Source: Polyangiaceae bacterium
GTDB lineage: Bacteria > Myxococcota_A > Polyangia > Polyangiales > Polyangiaceae
Direction of reading: 5' to 3'
DNA length: 64,000 nt
NCBI GenBank assembly: GCA_020633205.1
Contig: JACKEB010000021.1
Coordinates: 62,001 to 126,000, forward strand
Part shown: positions 34,701 through 43,823 of the stretch, piece by piece
Position numbering within the stretch: position 1 is the first letter of the stretch
Layout of the letters: the number at the start of each line of letters is the position of its first letter
The notes under the pieces: model-generated
Databases searched by the model: none
Seen by the model: only the letters and a program-made list of their open reading frames with translations
Told to the model about the DNA's origin: nothing
Translations under genes and position numbers: made by a program

Positions 34701-35600
34701 AGCCGCAAGCGCCTCCCACCAGCGCCTCAGGTCGTCCCCAGCCAGCTCATGGGGAAGGGGCTGAAAGCCTTCGAGCGGTCGCCGCGCGAGTGCAATGACC
34801 ACACACGCGAGCTCGGCGTGCTCGAGCGTTTCCAAGAACAGAGAGTCCTCCGGTTGACCTCCGACGTAGACGATACACACGCCGTGGAACGTCGCGAGCC
34901 ACGTGCCCAGGCGTTCGCTGAGCTGATTCAAGCTCGGCCGTGCTTCGTCGTGCGCGCCGAGGAGAGCGAGTCGCTCCGCGAGATCGTGCGCAACCCCACC
35001 GCTCGGAAAGCGTGAGCTGATCAACACGGGGGTCCGCCCGAGCGCACTTCGCCTGCGGATGTGCGAGTCCACTGCATGCAGCGCGCGCAAGCTGTCGCAC
35101 CAGAACCTGAGGACCTGAGCTTCGTCGCGCTGAGCCGACCCAAGGTGCGCGGAGGCGCTTCCCGGGCGCGGTGCCGCCGAGTTCCCCAGGTCATGTCGGT
35201 TGACTGCCTCGTCGATGCGACCGAATGGACCGAGCCATTCTGCTCGGTGCGCGCTCGCAACAGGCGATGACTCCCGAGAGGGTCGCGTGGAGTCCGAGTC
35301 GGGGGATGCCTCCGCCTCGCCTAGCTTTTGCGATCGGTCGTTTCGCATAAATTGCCGGGTGGAAAATGAATGTGCTGTGGATGCGGAGCCAGGGCTCTCC
35401 CGAAAGCGGTGCCGCGCGCGCATGTCCACGTTGGAGAACGTGCGGCTGTGTTGAACGATGCCTAGGTCTTCTCGACTAGCCGTGGCGGCGTTCGAGGCCG
35501 CGAGGCCGGGCGGGAAGTCGACGTGGAGCGTCGACGTAGACTCCATGTTAGCGGGGGCATCTGTCCCGCACAAGTAGCCGCGCGGCAAGAAAACTCGCAT
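31767..35600 (-). CDS. Large TPR/AAA+/Fis regulator without GAFTGA
   Basis: About 1277 residues. The N-terminal third lacks a recognisable domain. The middle (about 430-960) is a run of TPR-like helical repeats (ALLVRGRAALGQGDLAGASA, EYAHALDYLERALETHLQVG). An NtrC-type AAA+ domain follows, with Walker A GEAGSGRS, Walker B-like LLITDLEQL (no DE pair) and R-finger region VPSLRQRLADLDVLARHL, and then a Fis-type HTH (CIVLALRQTSGNITRAAQLL). The GAFTGA loop that contacts sigma-54 is absent where it should lie. ATG 35600 was chosen for GGGAGG just upstream; ATGs at 35546 and 35348 and a GTG at 35801 are alternatives. It may work with sigma-70-type polymerase or as a scaffold. Confidence 0.82.
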   Translation of the reverse strand: MRVFLPRGYLCGTDAPANMESTSTLHVDFPPGLAASNAATASREDLGIVQHSRTFSNVDMRARHRFRESPGSASTAHSFSTRQFMRNDRSQKLGEAEASPDSDSTRPSRESSPVASAHRAEWLGPFGRIDEAVNRHDLGNSAAPRPGSASAHLGSAQRDEAQVLRFWCDSLRALHAVDSHIRRRSALGRTPVLISSRFPSGGVAHDLAERLALLGAHDEARPSLNQLSERLGTWLATFHGVCIVYVGGQPEDSLFLETLEHAELACVVIALARRPLEGFQPLPHELAGDDLRRWWEALAAHASQRHHGLGWDALLVGAPSARPSHRGLQLLGALQLVGRPWPRAAIEALDAGDTSRDAASVLRAEAAPRRLEPGAVPDSSEASAGHATARSHPPESGCHAALAELLDAEAVEIRDGLVEALALEDHSCAAQPARVAAALIRFYPRDQTALARAAELRLNAGDQVGAAKTWLAAVEACPTHRCRSMLWSQICGRLSRLDLDLETELRLSTAESCMDRGDTALALSCSDGTGDTARALLVRGRAALGQGDLAGASAAFEQAEHFAKGVGDEHRAAVAGNLLAEVELSRGHYQAAEARVKCLLAHPNPTIRFSARNVTGKVLLARSEWNLAEKHFAADAADAALAGELTEVLKARVNRSVALLALGQLALAEGELRRVLSESGRQQNPRAAGYALSNLAVLHIDRREYAHALDYLERALETHLQVGHRTAFAHDVTNLVELRLRMGQSEEAEQALRFARRALDEPPVTKLCALGLAEARVAFDNADLLSAKRALMNAKRHADVAANGDKADECCRMAARIALAEGYLEEASDELDEARGRAASEYAHGEIAVLDVVLQQCKGEANLATADRAVGLARGSGDEELMREAHQVAARIAYTCDNRDRAIFHADKALECQRAVASRLPDATRFLARGDHLVLNELAALLKGGELAATLRFPRGETEVVGTSAAAQGLQASLAQARRVPSLVIGEAGSGRSYSGWLLHQALHSRAGFQIRAAKTLSLEDLELLWSDGAGGRNTLLITDLEQLSLSVTHQLTKRLGSNQPGPWVLATATPDLDACAPELLSLLSRQTIRVPSLRQRLADLDVLARHLLQRIAVQRREAVAELDERALCLLRGYEWPGNIEELELVLRKATLRNPRRVDTRSLLAASAELNQNGDRFAALQATDSQHAHEVNAPRAAFREIVESGFSLPDVKRNVERECIVLALRQTSGNITRAAQLLGMKRPRLSQLVKQYGLVELCSHFAPSAKKATSTQGRQSS

Positions 35601-36093
35601 GCCCTCCCAACGCACCAAGCGTGCCAACTGGCAGCGCCCGGTGCGCGGTGGAGGAGCATCGGCGCACAGTGTTTCCTCGCGGGTGCGATTGCAGAAATAG
35701 GGCAATTCCCTGGGCAAAAGCGGGGTGTGCGAAAGCTGACACTGGAGTCTGTCCTTGGGGGTGTGCGTGCATTCTGTGACGCCTTGGGGGTCCCGGCACA
35801 CTGCGTGCGCATCCTAACGTCGCGAGCGTTAGCGAAGCGGACGCGTGCGCAGGCTTACGGAGTGGATAGAGTTTCCCGGCAGAAAAACTACGTATTTACA
35901 CATAGAAACGCGATCTCTAGCGTGCACCATCGACATCCCGTCCCGCTCCGTGTCTGACCGTTGGTCAAACGGAGCGTGGTCGAGACGGACTCCATTCAAG
36001 AAAATTGCTCCCGCGGTCGCTCCAAACACCTCGCGTCAATAGTTCTCGCCAGGGTGAGCGGGCCACGCCCGAGCCACCATCTCGGAGGTAATC
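35601..36093. promoter_or_regulatory. Divergent intergenic region, lower GC
   Basis: 493 bases between the regulator start chosen here and the metzincin start. GC falls locally around 35870-35910 (AAAAACTACG, TATTTACAC). It carries the dyad at 35944-35976 and the GGAGG of the metzincin gene at 36084-36088. No tRNA or further ORF is convincing; part of it may code for the regulator N-terminus if a GTG at 35801 is used. It presumably contains promoters for both genes, but no clear sigma-70 or sigma-54 box was found. Confidence 0.6.
35944..35976. promoter_or_regulatory. Interrupted dyad, possible operator
   Basis: Outer arms CGCTCCGT (35944-35951) and ACGGAGCG (35969-35976) flank an inner palindrome TGACCGTTGGTCA (35955-35967). 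It lies about 120 bases before the metzincin start, between it and the divergent Fis-type regulator. It could be a binding site for that regulator; this is inference. Confidence 0.45.
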
Positions 36094-39000
36094 GTGAAAC
36101 TTGGTCTACTACGAACGCCCATTGCTCGGTTTTGGCCCGCGCTGCTGGCCTCTCTTGCGTTGCTCAGCGCTGGTTGCGCCGAGGAACGCGCTCCCATCAA
36201 CCAGGTGCAGCCAAACGCGCTAGCGAAGAGCTTCTTCATCGGCGAGGACCTTGCGAAGCCCGCGGACGACCCCGAGTTCTACTGGCGAAACTTCGTCGTG
36301 GATGCGTCGGAGTCCCAGGAACTCATTGGCATCGGGTCCTGGAGTGGCGTCGACCGCATCCGTTGGGAGATCACCGAGACCCAGCTGATTGCTCGCAAGG
36401 CCTACGGCATCAGCGAGGGTGGGGACGACAAGGGGCAAGCCACCAACGGCACCATCGTTGCAATCTATCCCATCGACAAACACTTCGACATCACGCGTGC
36501 CTATAACCCCTCCACTGGAGAAGAGCTGAACGTACTCGAGGAGAACACAAGCGACAGGCCCTGGAACGAGCGCCAGTTTTTCCGGGTGGATTGGTCGATG
36601 AACCAGGTCGAGACGCCACAGTGGAACGACATGTTCGTCGGCAAGGTGTTCGGTGACCTCGAGTTGACCAGCATCGCCTACTACGTCAGCGACCCGGAGA
36701 GCCCCGACGCGCCACATTTCGACACGGATGAGGGCTACTTCGACGTCACGAGCAAGTTCTGGGTGGCTCCCGCCACGACGGACTCACCCTTTTCGGATCT
36801 CTCGGGCAAGGTTCCGAGCTGCCTGGTTCTCGGCATCACGACGGGTAACGCGGTCAACAACTGCGATCCCCAAGAAGCTGTGATCCGCTCGTCGTACTGG
36901 CGCGTGGACCAGGTGGACCCGGATCAGGACTTCGAGCCCTTTGAGAACAACCAGGCCGCGCTCGACATCGTCAGCAATCCGGGTGGCATCGGCGACAGTT
37001 TCAGCGTCGGTACAGTGACGCCGCCGCGCATCGAGTGGGATCCTCAATACGGATACACAGACGCCGGAATGCACCGCTACATGAACATCCACAACATCTG
37101 GCAGCAGAGCCACCAAACGCGCGGCAGCTGTGAGTCCAACGCTGACTGCCAGGGTGGAGGCGAGTGTCTCGCGTCGGGTGCCTGCAGCGTGCCGTGCACA
37201 TACGACGCGCGGGGTGACAACGATCACAATGGCACCGACGACCAATGTGAAAACGCGGCGACAGGCTACTCGGGCTCGAGTGGCTCCCAGTGCAGTTCGC
37301 GTAACCGTTGCACGATTCCTTATCGGGACCGCGAAGTGGCGCCGGTCGCCTACTGGGTGAACCCAGAGACACCAGCCGGTTTGCTCGACGAAGTCGGGGC
37401 TGACGGCAAGGTCAGCAAACAAGGCGCTACCGAAGACCTGATCTACTCGTGGAACCAGATGTTCGAGCAGGCCGTGGCGCACGCGCGCGAGGTGGAGTGC
37501 CGAAACACCGGCGCCGGGGACCGCCAGAGCTGCGGCGATCAGTACTTCGCTGCAGGCGAGATCGACATGATCGGCTACGGGGGCTGGGGTGTGCCGAAGG
37601 TCAAGGAGATGCCCGACGTACTCGTGCTCTGCCACAACCCGGTGCGCAACTATGATCCCGAGACTTGCGGTGCCGTGGGGAAAACAGCTCGAGTCGGAGA
37701 CGTTCGCAAGAACTTCCTCTTCTACTGGCCCTACGAGTCAAAGGCCCCGTGGGGCGGCATCGCGAACTGGAACGCGGACCCGCTCACTGGTCAGATCATC
37801 GGTGCGTCGGCGACCACAATGGGTCGTTCGGCTACATTCGCTGCCGCGCGCGCTCGTGACATCATCATGGTCGCAAACGGAGAGCTTGATGTGACGGACA
37901 TCACCGACGGAGTCCCGGCGGAGTTGTTTCAGAAGCGACTCAGGGATGGTCGGCTCCCAGCATCCTATTCGGAGGCGGAGCTTGCCGAGCGTGTCGACAG
38001 CATTGATGCGGCCCACGCGGCGAGCGAGATCGCGCCCAAGCTGGACACGGCAGACTTGGCGAAATCAGTGCGCGAGCGCCACGAGATGATCAAGCAATCG
38101 AAGGCGGGGCTGGCTCCAAGCTCCACCGCAGCGCTGGAGATGGACGCGATCCTAGGGAATCTCCGCGGGAGCCAAATCGAGGCGCAACTGCTCGACCCAA
38201 GCTGGATGGTAGATTCCGTAGGGATTTCACCCAACGCTCAGGTGAGCGACGCGGCTCTGGAGATGGCGTCACCGTTGCGCGGTAGCGACTATGGATCCGT
38301 CGAGCAGTTGCTCCAACGCGTCGACCTGGGGATGCAGGCGCGTGGGGTATGCTTCGAGGATGCGATCGGCAGCGGCGTCGGGAACCTCGACACCCAAGGC
38401 GTCGCTCGCTACTTCAAGCAGAAGTACTCCGATGAAGCGCTGATGAACGGCTTCGAAGACCTCGGGCCGAACGCTTCACCAGAGGCGCTGTCGAAGCGTC
38501 GCGGGGAGCTAATCTACAACGACTTGTGGGTGGACACTTACAAGGGGATCGCGCTCCACGAGATCGGTCACTCCCTCGGGATGTTGCACCAGTTCGCCTC
38601 AAGCTACGACTCGGTCAACTACAACCCGCAGTACTGGCAGCTGCGTACCCAAGAGGGGGCGGCAGCGAAGAGCTGTGCGGGTCAGCCTCGCGCGGGTGAT
38701 GTCTACAGCGCAGCAGCCGACGACTGCATGGGGCCGCGCTACCTCGATCCCGAGACCGACGATGAGCTTGGGCAAGGAGCGGAGTCGCGACCAGGGATCA
38801 ACTACTTCGCCAATACATCAACCATGGAGTACCAGAACGAGCGCTTCTTCGAGAGTGTTGGGCTGGGGCAATATGACCGCCATATGGTCGGTGCGCTGTA
38901 CGGGCGCGTGCTCGAGACGTTCGACGCGGACGCCCCGGATGGGTTGAAGCAAGACGAACAAGCGTCGTTCGCGTCGCGGCACTGGAGTCAGCTGCCGGAC

Positions 39001-40635
39001 GAGAACCTGGTGTACTTCGAAAGCGAGTTTGGCTTGTTCGTCCAGAGCATGCACTACACGGAGCAAGCGCGGCGCATCAAGCTGTTCGACCCTTCACGTT
39101 GCCGTGAGGCAACAGATGAGGAGAAGCGTCACGCGGAGTGGCGGATCGTACACGGTAAGGTTTGTATGCCTGCACCGAGGGACCACGCGGCATGGCGAGA
39201 CTTCCAGGACGGACCGGCCGTCGAGGGAGACTATATGTCTCCCAAGGTGCGGGTAGACGCGAACGTGGGGGCAGCGGCGGGCAACGTGCGCTGGCCCTAC
39301 CGCTGGGGTGTCTCGAGCAACTCATATGTGCACACCAATCCTTCGGACGCTGGAGCGGACGTCTACGAGGCGACGCTGGAAACAATTCGGAAGTTCGAGT
39401 CGTCCTATGTCTTCAACTATTTCCGCGCGGGAAATCGTAACTGGTACTATCAGCGCCTGCCATCTCGCACTGCGAGCTCGTTCTTCGAGCGTTTGCGTGC
39501 GACGCACTGGTCCATCGCCAACACGAACGCGCGCTACGCGAGCTTTGGTGAAGCGACCTTCCAGCAGATCGCGAGCTCGGACGACTGGTGGCGGCCGTAC
39601 ATCATGGCGGAGCGAGCGATGTTTGACGCAATCGCGCGGGCGCTGCTCATGCCCCAACCAGGAGAGTACCGATCGGCCGGCATTCCAGCGGGCTCCCAGG
39701 GCGCGGTGTTCGACCTGGTCGACTTCTCGAGCTTCCCCAAGGCGTTTGATATCGACGCGAGCAGCGGTCGCTACATCGATCCCGACTACAACAGCGATCC
39801 CGACGGTGGCGGTTCTTGGCAGTACCAGGAGTGGCCGAACCGCGCCGGCTTCACCGTGGAGAAGGCGGACGCAGCCAAGGCACTCACCGACAGTCGCCCG
39901 GTGCTGTTCACGATCGCCCGTGAGAACTACCTCGACGGTCGAAACACCAACGTCAATTTCCGTAGCGATATGCCGCTGGCGGTGGATCGCCTGATCGGTG
40001 GTGTGCTTGCAGGTGACTGGGAGAGCGTTGGCCTCTACGTGCCGAATGGTGAGACGGGGGTCGTCGATCCGGTCTCCACTGATCTCAGTGCAGAGGAGCC
40101 CGTTCGGCCCACCTCGGCGAAGGTCGTGGCACCGAACCTCGGCTACAAGCAGCAACTGGGCGTGCTCACCTGGGCGTACTCCTTCGCTCGGCTTGGGACC
40201 GATCTAGCGCTCACGAACAAGCTGCGGGTGTGGATCAAGGGGCAACTCGGCGAAGCAGAGATCCCCGATTCCCAGCAGATCCGCTTCTACAATCCGGAGA
40301 GCGGTCTCACCTACGTGGCGCGGCTGTTCGGGCCCGATCGTGTCGTCGGTCGCGACATCGACAGCGGGATTGCCTCTCGCATGCTGCGCACCGCCAACAC
40401 GTTGCTGGGGCGCGCCTACCAAACAGAGCCCGAAGGGGGCGCGAGTGACGGTTCGGAAGAGCCCACGTTCGGTATGCCCAAGCTGGTGCTGGACGCAGAC
40501 GGCTTCCCCATCGTGAAGAGCCAGAACGCCCTGCTCGAGCTGCGGAGGTACATCGGGTTGTTGGACGCGGCGGTCCAGATCGCGAACCTGGTGGGATACG
40601 GACCGCTCGACGGCGTGCCGCACGACTTCGAGTGA
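36094..40635 (+). CDS. Large metzincin-type zinc metalloprotease lipoprotein
   Basis: 1513 residues from a GTG at 36094 with GGAGG five bases upstream. Signal peptide ends at lipobox LSAGC. The zinc motif HEIGHSLGMLH is at 822-832 and a Met-turn candidate at 911 (TSTMEYQNER), which together are the metzincin signature (HExxHxxGxxH plus Met-turn). A Cys-rich segment near 350-400 (CESNADCQGGGECLASG) resembles EGF-like or DUF-type tails of myxobacterial proteins. The predicted catalytic domain sits mid-protein with a 600-residue C-terminal extension. It is probably a surface protease; substrates and processing are unknown. It is divergent from the AAA+ regulator. Confidence 0.88.
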   Translation: MKLGLLRTPIARFWPALLASLALLSAGCAEERAPINQVQPNALAKSFFIGEDLAKPADDPEFYWRNFVVDASESQELIGIGSWSGVDRIRWEITETQLIARKAYGISEGGDDKGQATNGTIVAIYPIDKHFDITRAYNPSTGEELNVLEENTSDRPWNERQFFRVDWSMNQVETPQWNDMFVGKVFGDLELTSIAYYVSDPESPDAPHFDTDEGYFDVTSKFWVAPATTDSPFSDLSGKVPSCLVLGITTGNAVNNCDPQEAVIRSSYWRVDQVDPDQDFEPFENNQAALDIVSNPGGIGDSFSVGTVTPPRIEWDPQYGYTDAGMHRYMNIHNIWQQSHQTRGSCESNADCQGGGECLASGACSVPCTYDARGDNDHNGTDDQCENAATGYSGSSGSQCSSRNRCTIPYRDREVAPVAYWVNPETPAGLLDEVGADGKVSKQGATEDLIYSWNQMFEQAVAHAREVECRNTGAGDRQSCGDQYFAAGEIDMIGYGGWGVPKVKEMPDVLVLCHNPVRNYDPETCGAVGKTARVGDVRKNFLFYWPYESKAPWGGIANWNADPLTGQIIGASATTMGRSATFAAARARDIIMVANGELDVTDITDGVPAELFQKRLRDGRLPASYSEAELAERVDSIDAAHAASEIAPKLDTADLAKSVRERHEMIKQSKAGLAPSSTAALEMDAILGNLRGSQIEAQLLDPSWMVDSVGISPNAQVSDAALEMASPLRGSDYGSVEQLLQRVDLGMQARGVCFEDAIGSGVGNLDTQGVARYFKQKYSDEALMNGFEDLGPNASPEALSKRRGELIYNDLWVDTYKGIALHEIGHSLGMLHQFASSYDSVNYNPQYWQLRTQEGAAAKSCAGQPRAGDVYSAAADDCMGPRYLDPETDDELGQGAESRPGINYFANTSTMEYQNERFFESVGLGQYDRHMVGALYGRVLETFDADAPDGLKQDEQASFASRHWSQLPDENLVYFESEFGLFVQSMHYTEQARRIKLFDPSRCREATDEEKRHAEWRIVHGKVCMPAPRDHAAWRDFQDGPAVEGDYMSPKVRVDANVGAAAGNVRWPYRWGVSSNSYVHTNPSDAGADVYEATLETIRKFESSYVFNYFRAGNRNWYYQRLPSRTASSFFERLRATHWSIANTNARYASFGEATFQQIASSDDWWRPYIMAERAMFDAIARALLMPQPGEYRSAGIPAGSQGAVFDLVDFSSFPKAFDIDASSGRYIDPDYNSDPDGGGSWQYQEWPNRAGFTVEKADAAKALTDSRPVLFTIARENYLDGRNTNVNFRSDMPLAVDRLIGGVLAGDWESVGLYVPNGETGVVDPVSTDLSAEEPVRPTSAKVVAPNLGYKQQLGVLTWAYSFARLGTDLALTNKLRVWIKGQLGEAEIPDSQQIRFYNPESGLTYVARLFGPDRVVGRDIDSGIASRMLRTANTLLGRAYQTEPEGGASDGSEEPTFGMPKLVLDADGFPIVKSQNALLELRRYIGLLDAAVQIANLVGYGPLDGVPHDFE

Positions 40636-40645
40636 GAAGCGCACC

Positions 40646-40687
40646 GGGGCGACCCCAGGGGGCCGAAGCGGGCCTCTGGGGCGCCCC
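40646..40687 (+). terminator. GC-rich hairpin after the metzincin gene
   Basis: Arms GGGGCG/CGCCCC and CCCCAG/CTGGGG, with one bulged A and an inner GGCC/GGCC, just downstream of the stop. It is followed by CTCCTCTTACG rather than a T-run, so Rho-independent termination is possible but not canonical. The remaining bases up to the next gene show nothing further. Confidence 0.5.
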
Positions 40688-40927
40688 GCTCCTCTTACGT
40701 CGGCGGACACACGGCTGTTTGGTGTTTGGAACCGTCAGCTGAATTGCCCACGCTTGGCGCGTCCGCGCGTCCACGGTGTGAGAAGTGCGCGCGAAATCGC
40801 TGTGGAAATACGACATCAAATGCGCTGCAGGCACAGACGCCCGGAAAGCATGGACGGTTCTTCTCACGCTGGGCTACCCACATGGAATCACCATGCCGCC
40901 TGCGTCGACGCCTGCTAGCCTCGCAGC

Positions 40928-41929
40928 ATGCGTCGACTCGCGAGTGCCTTGGCTGTGTTGCTTACAACGGTTGGATGCTCCTCGGTATCCAACAATCCTG
41001 ACGATGACTCCAGTGGAGGTTCCGCGGGGAATGAAAGTGGCGGCAGCGGTGGCAGCGGCGCCGCTGGGGGTAGCGCAGGCGCCGCGGGGAGCGGTGGGGT
41101 AGGCGCGAGCGGCGGCGTGGGAGGCAGCGCAGGCGCCGCGGGAAGCGCAGGCACTGCTGGAAGCGCAGGCACTGCCGGCAGCGCTGGCACTGCCGGAAGC
41201 GGCGGGGGGATCTGGTCGCCGACGCCCGGCACCAGCTGGCAGTGGCAGTTGACCGGCACCTTGGACACCAGCGTGGACGTCGCGATGTATGACGTCGATC
41301 TCTTCGATACCGACGCCTCTGCGGTGCAGTCGCTCCACGCGGCCGGACGCGTCGTGATTTGCTACTTCTCCGCGGGGAGCCGCGAGGACTGGAGATCTGA
41401 CGCGAATCAGTTCCAGGCTGCGGACTACAAGAACCCTCTAGACAACTGGCCGGGGGAGACGTGGCTCGACGTGCGCTCGAGCAACGTGCGCTCGATCATG
41501 CAGGCGCGACTCGACTTGGCGGTGACCAAAGGCTGCGACGGGGTCGAGCCCGACAACGTCGATGGCTACTCGAACTCGAGCGGCTTCCCGCTCACCGAGG
41601 CTGATCAACTGGACTACAACCGCTTCCTCGCCAGTGAGGCGCACGCGCGCGGCTTGAGCGTTGGCTTGAAGAACGCCCTCGACTTGGTCCCGCAGCTGGT
41701 CGGCAATTTCGACTGGGCGTTGAACGAGGAGTGCCTGAGTTACAACGAGTGCTCGGCGCTCGCGCCGTTCATCAGCGCAAACAAGGCCGTCTTCCACGTC
41801 GAGTACGTTGACAACCCGAGCGAGGGCAGCGCCAAGCTCGGCAGCGTGTGCGGTGACGCGACGACCAGCGGGTTCTCCACGCTGGTCAAACAGTGGGATC
41901 TGGACGCCTGGCGGCTCGCCTGTCCCTGA
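40928..41929 (+). CDS. GH114-like endo-alpha-1,4-polygalactosaminidase lipoprotein
   Basis: 333 residues. Lipobox TVGC, then a Gly/Ser/Ala linker of about 75 residues, then a TIM-barrel-like domain: WQWQLTGTLDTSVDVAMYDVDLFDT, RVVICYFSAGSREDWR, and GCDGVEPDNVDGYSN with the acidic catalytic candidates. This matches the TM1410/GH114 family, whose studied members cleave polygalactosamine. The protein is therefore a predicted surface enzyme acting on amino-sugar polymers, perhaps in biofilm or prey-cell exopolysaccharide. Confidence 0.87.
   Translation: MRRLASALAVLLTTVGCSSVSNNPDDDSSGGSAGNESGGSGGSGAAGGSAGAAGSGGVGASGGVGGSAGAAGSAGTAGSAGTAGSAGTAGSGGGIWSPTPGTSWQWQLTGTLDTSVDVAMYDVDLFDTDASAVQSLHAAGRVVICYFSAGSREDWRSDANQFQAADYKNPLDNWPGETWLDVRSSNVRSIMQARLDLAVTKGCDGVEPDNVDGYSNSSGFPLTEADQLDYNRFLASEAHARGLSVGLKNALDLVPQLVGNFDWALNEECLSYNECSALAPFISANKAVFHVEYVDNPSEGSAKLGSVCGDATTSGFSTLVKQWDLDAWRLACP
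41141..41194 (+). repeat. 18-bp tandem repeat in the Gly-rich linker
   Basis: Three units beginning GGAAGCGCAGGCACTGC (41141-41158, 41159-41176, 41177-41194) encode GSAGTA. Unit number could vary by slippage. Confidence 0.85.
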
Positions 41930-42029
41930 GCCACGCATGCTCTTTGGCCGCGCGTCTCCTTCAGCCGCGCGTTTCTTCGCTCCGATTCTTGCAGCGCCCG
42001 CGGCGGTTGGCGCGGGCGCCTGAGGTGGC

Positions 42030-43823
42030 TCAAGCCGGTGGGTTCGGATCGATTTCGACCACTGGGGGCACCAGGAAGTACACGTCCCGTGAGTCGAGCA
42101 CGGTGATGCCATCACCGACGACCTCCAGCGTTGCCTTGAACAGCTGAGGTTCTCCGGTCGGAGGAACCGTCGCGTTCTGCTTCACGACGATGTCGAAGCA
42201 GACGCGGGTTCCCGGTGTCACCGCTGAGAACGTGTCGAGGTAGCTATCGCTGTTGGTGTCCACCGCAGGCAGCGCCACACAGCCGCGCGCCGGATCGCCA
42301 TTGGGGTTCGCCTCGAGATGATCCACGAAGGACGAGAAGGTCTCCACGCCGTCCGCAGGATCGTCAACGAAACGCACCGTGACCTCGATCGGAGTCTGAT
42401 CCGCGAGGATCTGGATTTGATTGACCACCGCGTCGCTGATGGCGGTGCCGGGGTTCCAGCCCGTTACGAGCGGATTGCCCGCGCCGTCCACCGCGCCCGT
42501 ATCACGAGCGATTGCCTGGAGGGTGCTGAGGCCGTTCCCTCCGTTGACGTGGATTCCGATCACCTTCGCCTTGCGGTCGGTGGCAGCGCTGATGAACTCG
42601 GCGTACGTCGGCGCGTGGCCGCCGATCGCTCCGTCGTTGTAGTTGTTCGGGGCCACGCTTGGCCCATTGTGGGACTGAGCATCGGTCATCATCACCAAGA
42701 TCGGTACCGAATCCGGGCGGAAGCAAGGGTAGCCCCAGTGCCCCGCCGGGCAATCGGTGCGCGCCGGGAGCGAACCGCCGCTGGGTAGACTGACGCCCGG
42801 GAGCCCCGCGCCGCTGACCGCGGAGTACAGCGCAGGTACGTGGCTCTCCGGCACGTCTTCACCGTTACCCAGGCTGAAGGTGTTGACTGCGCTTTGGACC
42901 GCGCCTGAGTCGACGGTCAGGTCGGCGACGTTGCGGTAGGCGTAGTCACCCCAACTCTTGTTTCCGTAGCCTCCAGCGGGGTAGTCGCGGTTGTCTCCCG
43001 CGCCGAACCACACGTCGCTGATCACACCCCGCACGCGATCGATGAGCCCCGAGGTGGGCGTCGACACGCCAGCCTTGAGGCTGGTGATGGCCGCGTTCAT
43101 GGAGTAGGTCGTGTCCATCATCAGATAGACGTCTGCCTTGCGGATTGCCGTGGCGAAGTCGAGGGTGTCGCGGGGCGGCGTGGGCAGCTCTTGATAGGGT
43201 TCGAGGAAGACGAAGTTTCCGTGGCTCTGGGGATTCGAGTTCGGGTCCGTCGGGTCGCCCTGGCAGCTCGGATCGCCCCCGCAGGCTTCGACTTCGACCA
43301 GGTCCGTCGTGCCATCGCCGTCGGTGTCGGACTTCTTGGGGTCGGTGCCGTAGAAGGTCTCTTCCTTGTCTCCGAGCCCGTCGTTGTCGCTGTCCGGGTC
43401 GAGATAGTCCGGCGTGTCATCGCCGTCGGTGTCGACCGGCTTGGTGGGGTCTCCCGCCTCGTCCTTGTCCAGTAGCCCGTCGTTGTCGCTGTCGGTGTCC
43501 AGATAGTCTGGCGTTCCGTCTCCGTCGGTGTCCCGGTTGTCAGCGCGCCCCTCGATGCTGTCGTTGATGCCGTCTCCGTCGCTGTCTTCCTTGGCGTACG
43601 GATCGAGGTCGCTGTCGAACAGCGAGCTGCCGCCGCTGCTGCTGTCGCCGCCGGCGTCCTGCGTTCCCCCGTTGCCGCCGTTGCCGATGTGGCTGCCACC
43701 CCCTTCAGCGACGCCTCCCGACTCGCCTGCACTGCAGGCTACTGGCCACCACATCGCTGCAGCGAGCGACAGGATTCCAAGGGAGGTTAGGCGGCGGGAG
43801 GTGCGAGGGGAGAGGGTCCGCAT
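42030..43823 (-). CDS. VWA-domain lipoprotein with thrombospondin type 3 repeats
   Basis: 597 residues. Signal peptide with lipobox-like PVAC (Cys30), a Gly-rich stretch, then about five calcium-binding TSP3-like units (DSDGDGINDSIEGR, DTDGDGTPDYLDTDSDNDG). A von Willebrand A domain follows with MIDAS-type DTTYS (DVYLMMDTTYSMN) and MMTDAQSHN. The last 130 residues are beta-rich. It may bind metal ions and ligands at the cell surface. ATG 43823 (MRTLSPRTSRR) was chosen; ATG 43832 adds three residues, and the frame is open further upstream without support. Confidence 0.88.
   Translation of the reverse strand: MRTLSPRTSRRLTSLGILSLAAAMWWPVACSAGESGGVAEGGGSHIGNGGNGGTQDAGGDSSSGGSSLFDSDLDPYAKEDSDGDGINDSIEGRADNRDTDGDGTPDYLDTDSDNDGLLDKDEAGDPTKPVDTDGDDTPDYLDPDSDNDGLGDKEETFYGTDPKKSDTDGDGTTDLVEVEACGGDPSCQGDPTDPNSNPQSHGNFVFLEPYQELPTPPRDTLDFATAIRKADVYLMMDTTYSMNAAITSLKAGVSTPTSGLIDRVRGVISDVWFGAGDNRDYPAGGYGNKSWGDYAYRNVADLTVDSGAVQSAVNTFSLGNGEDVPESHVPALYSAVSGAGLPGVSLPSGGSLPARTDCPAGHWGYPCFRPDSVPILVMMTDAQSHNGPSVAPNNYNDGAIGGHAPTYAEFISAATDRKAKVIGIHVNGGNGLSTLQAIARDTGAVDGAGNPLVTGWNPGTAISDAVVNQIQILADQTPIEVTVRFVDDPADGVETFSSFVDHLEANPNGDPARGCVALPAVDTNSDSYLDTFSAVTPGTRVCFDIVVKQNATVPPTGEPQLFKATLEVVGDGITVLDSRDVYFLVPPVVEIDPNPPA

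Noticed and set aside
35601..36093. Sigma-54 promoter for the metzincin gene
   Set aside because: No GG-N10-GC box with good flanks was found, and the adjacent regulator lacks GAFTGA.
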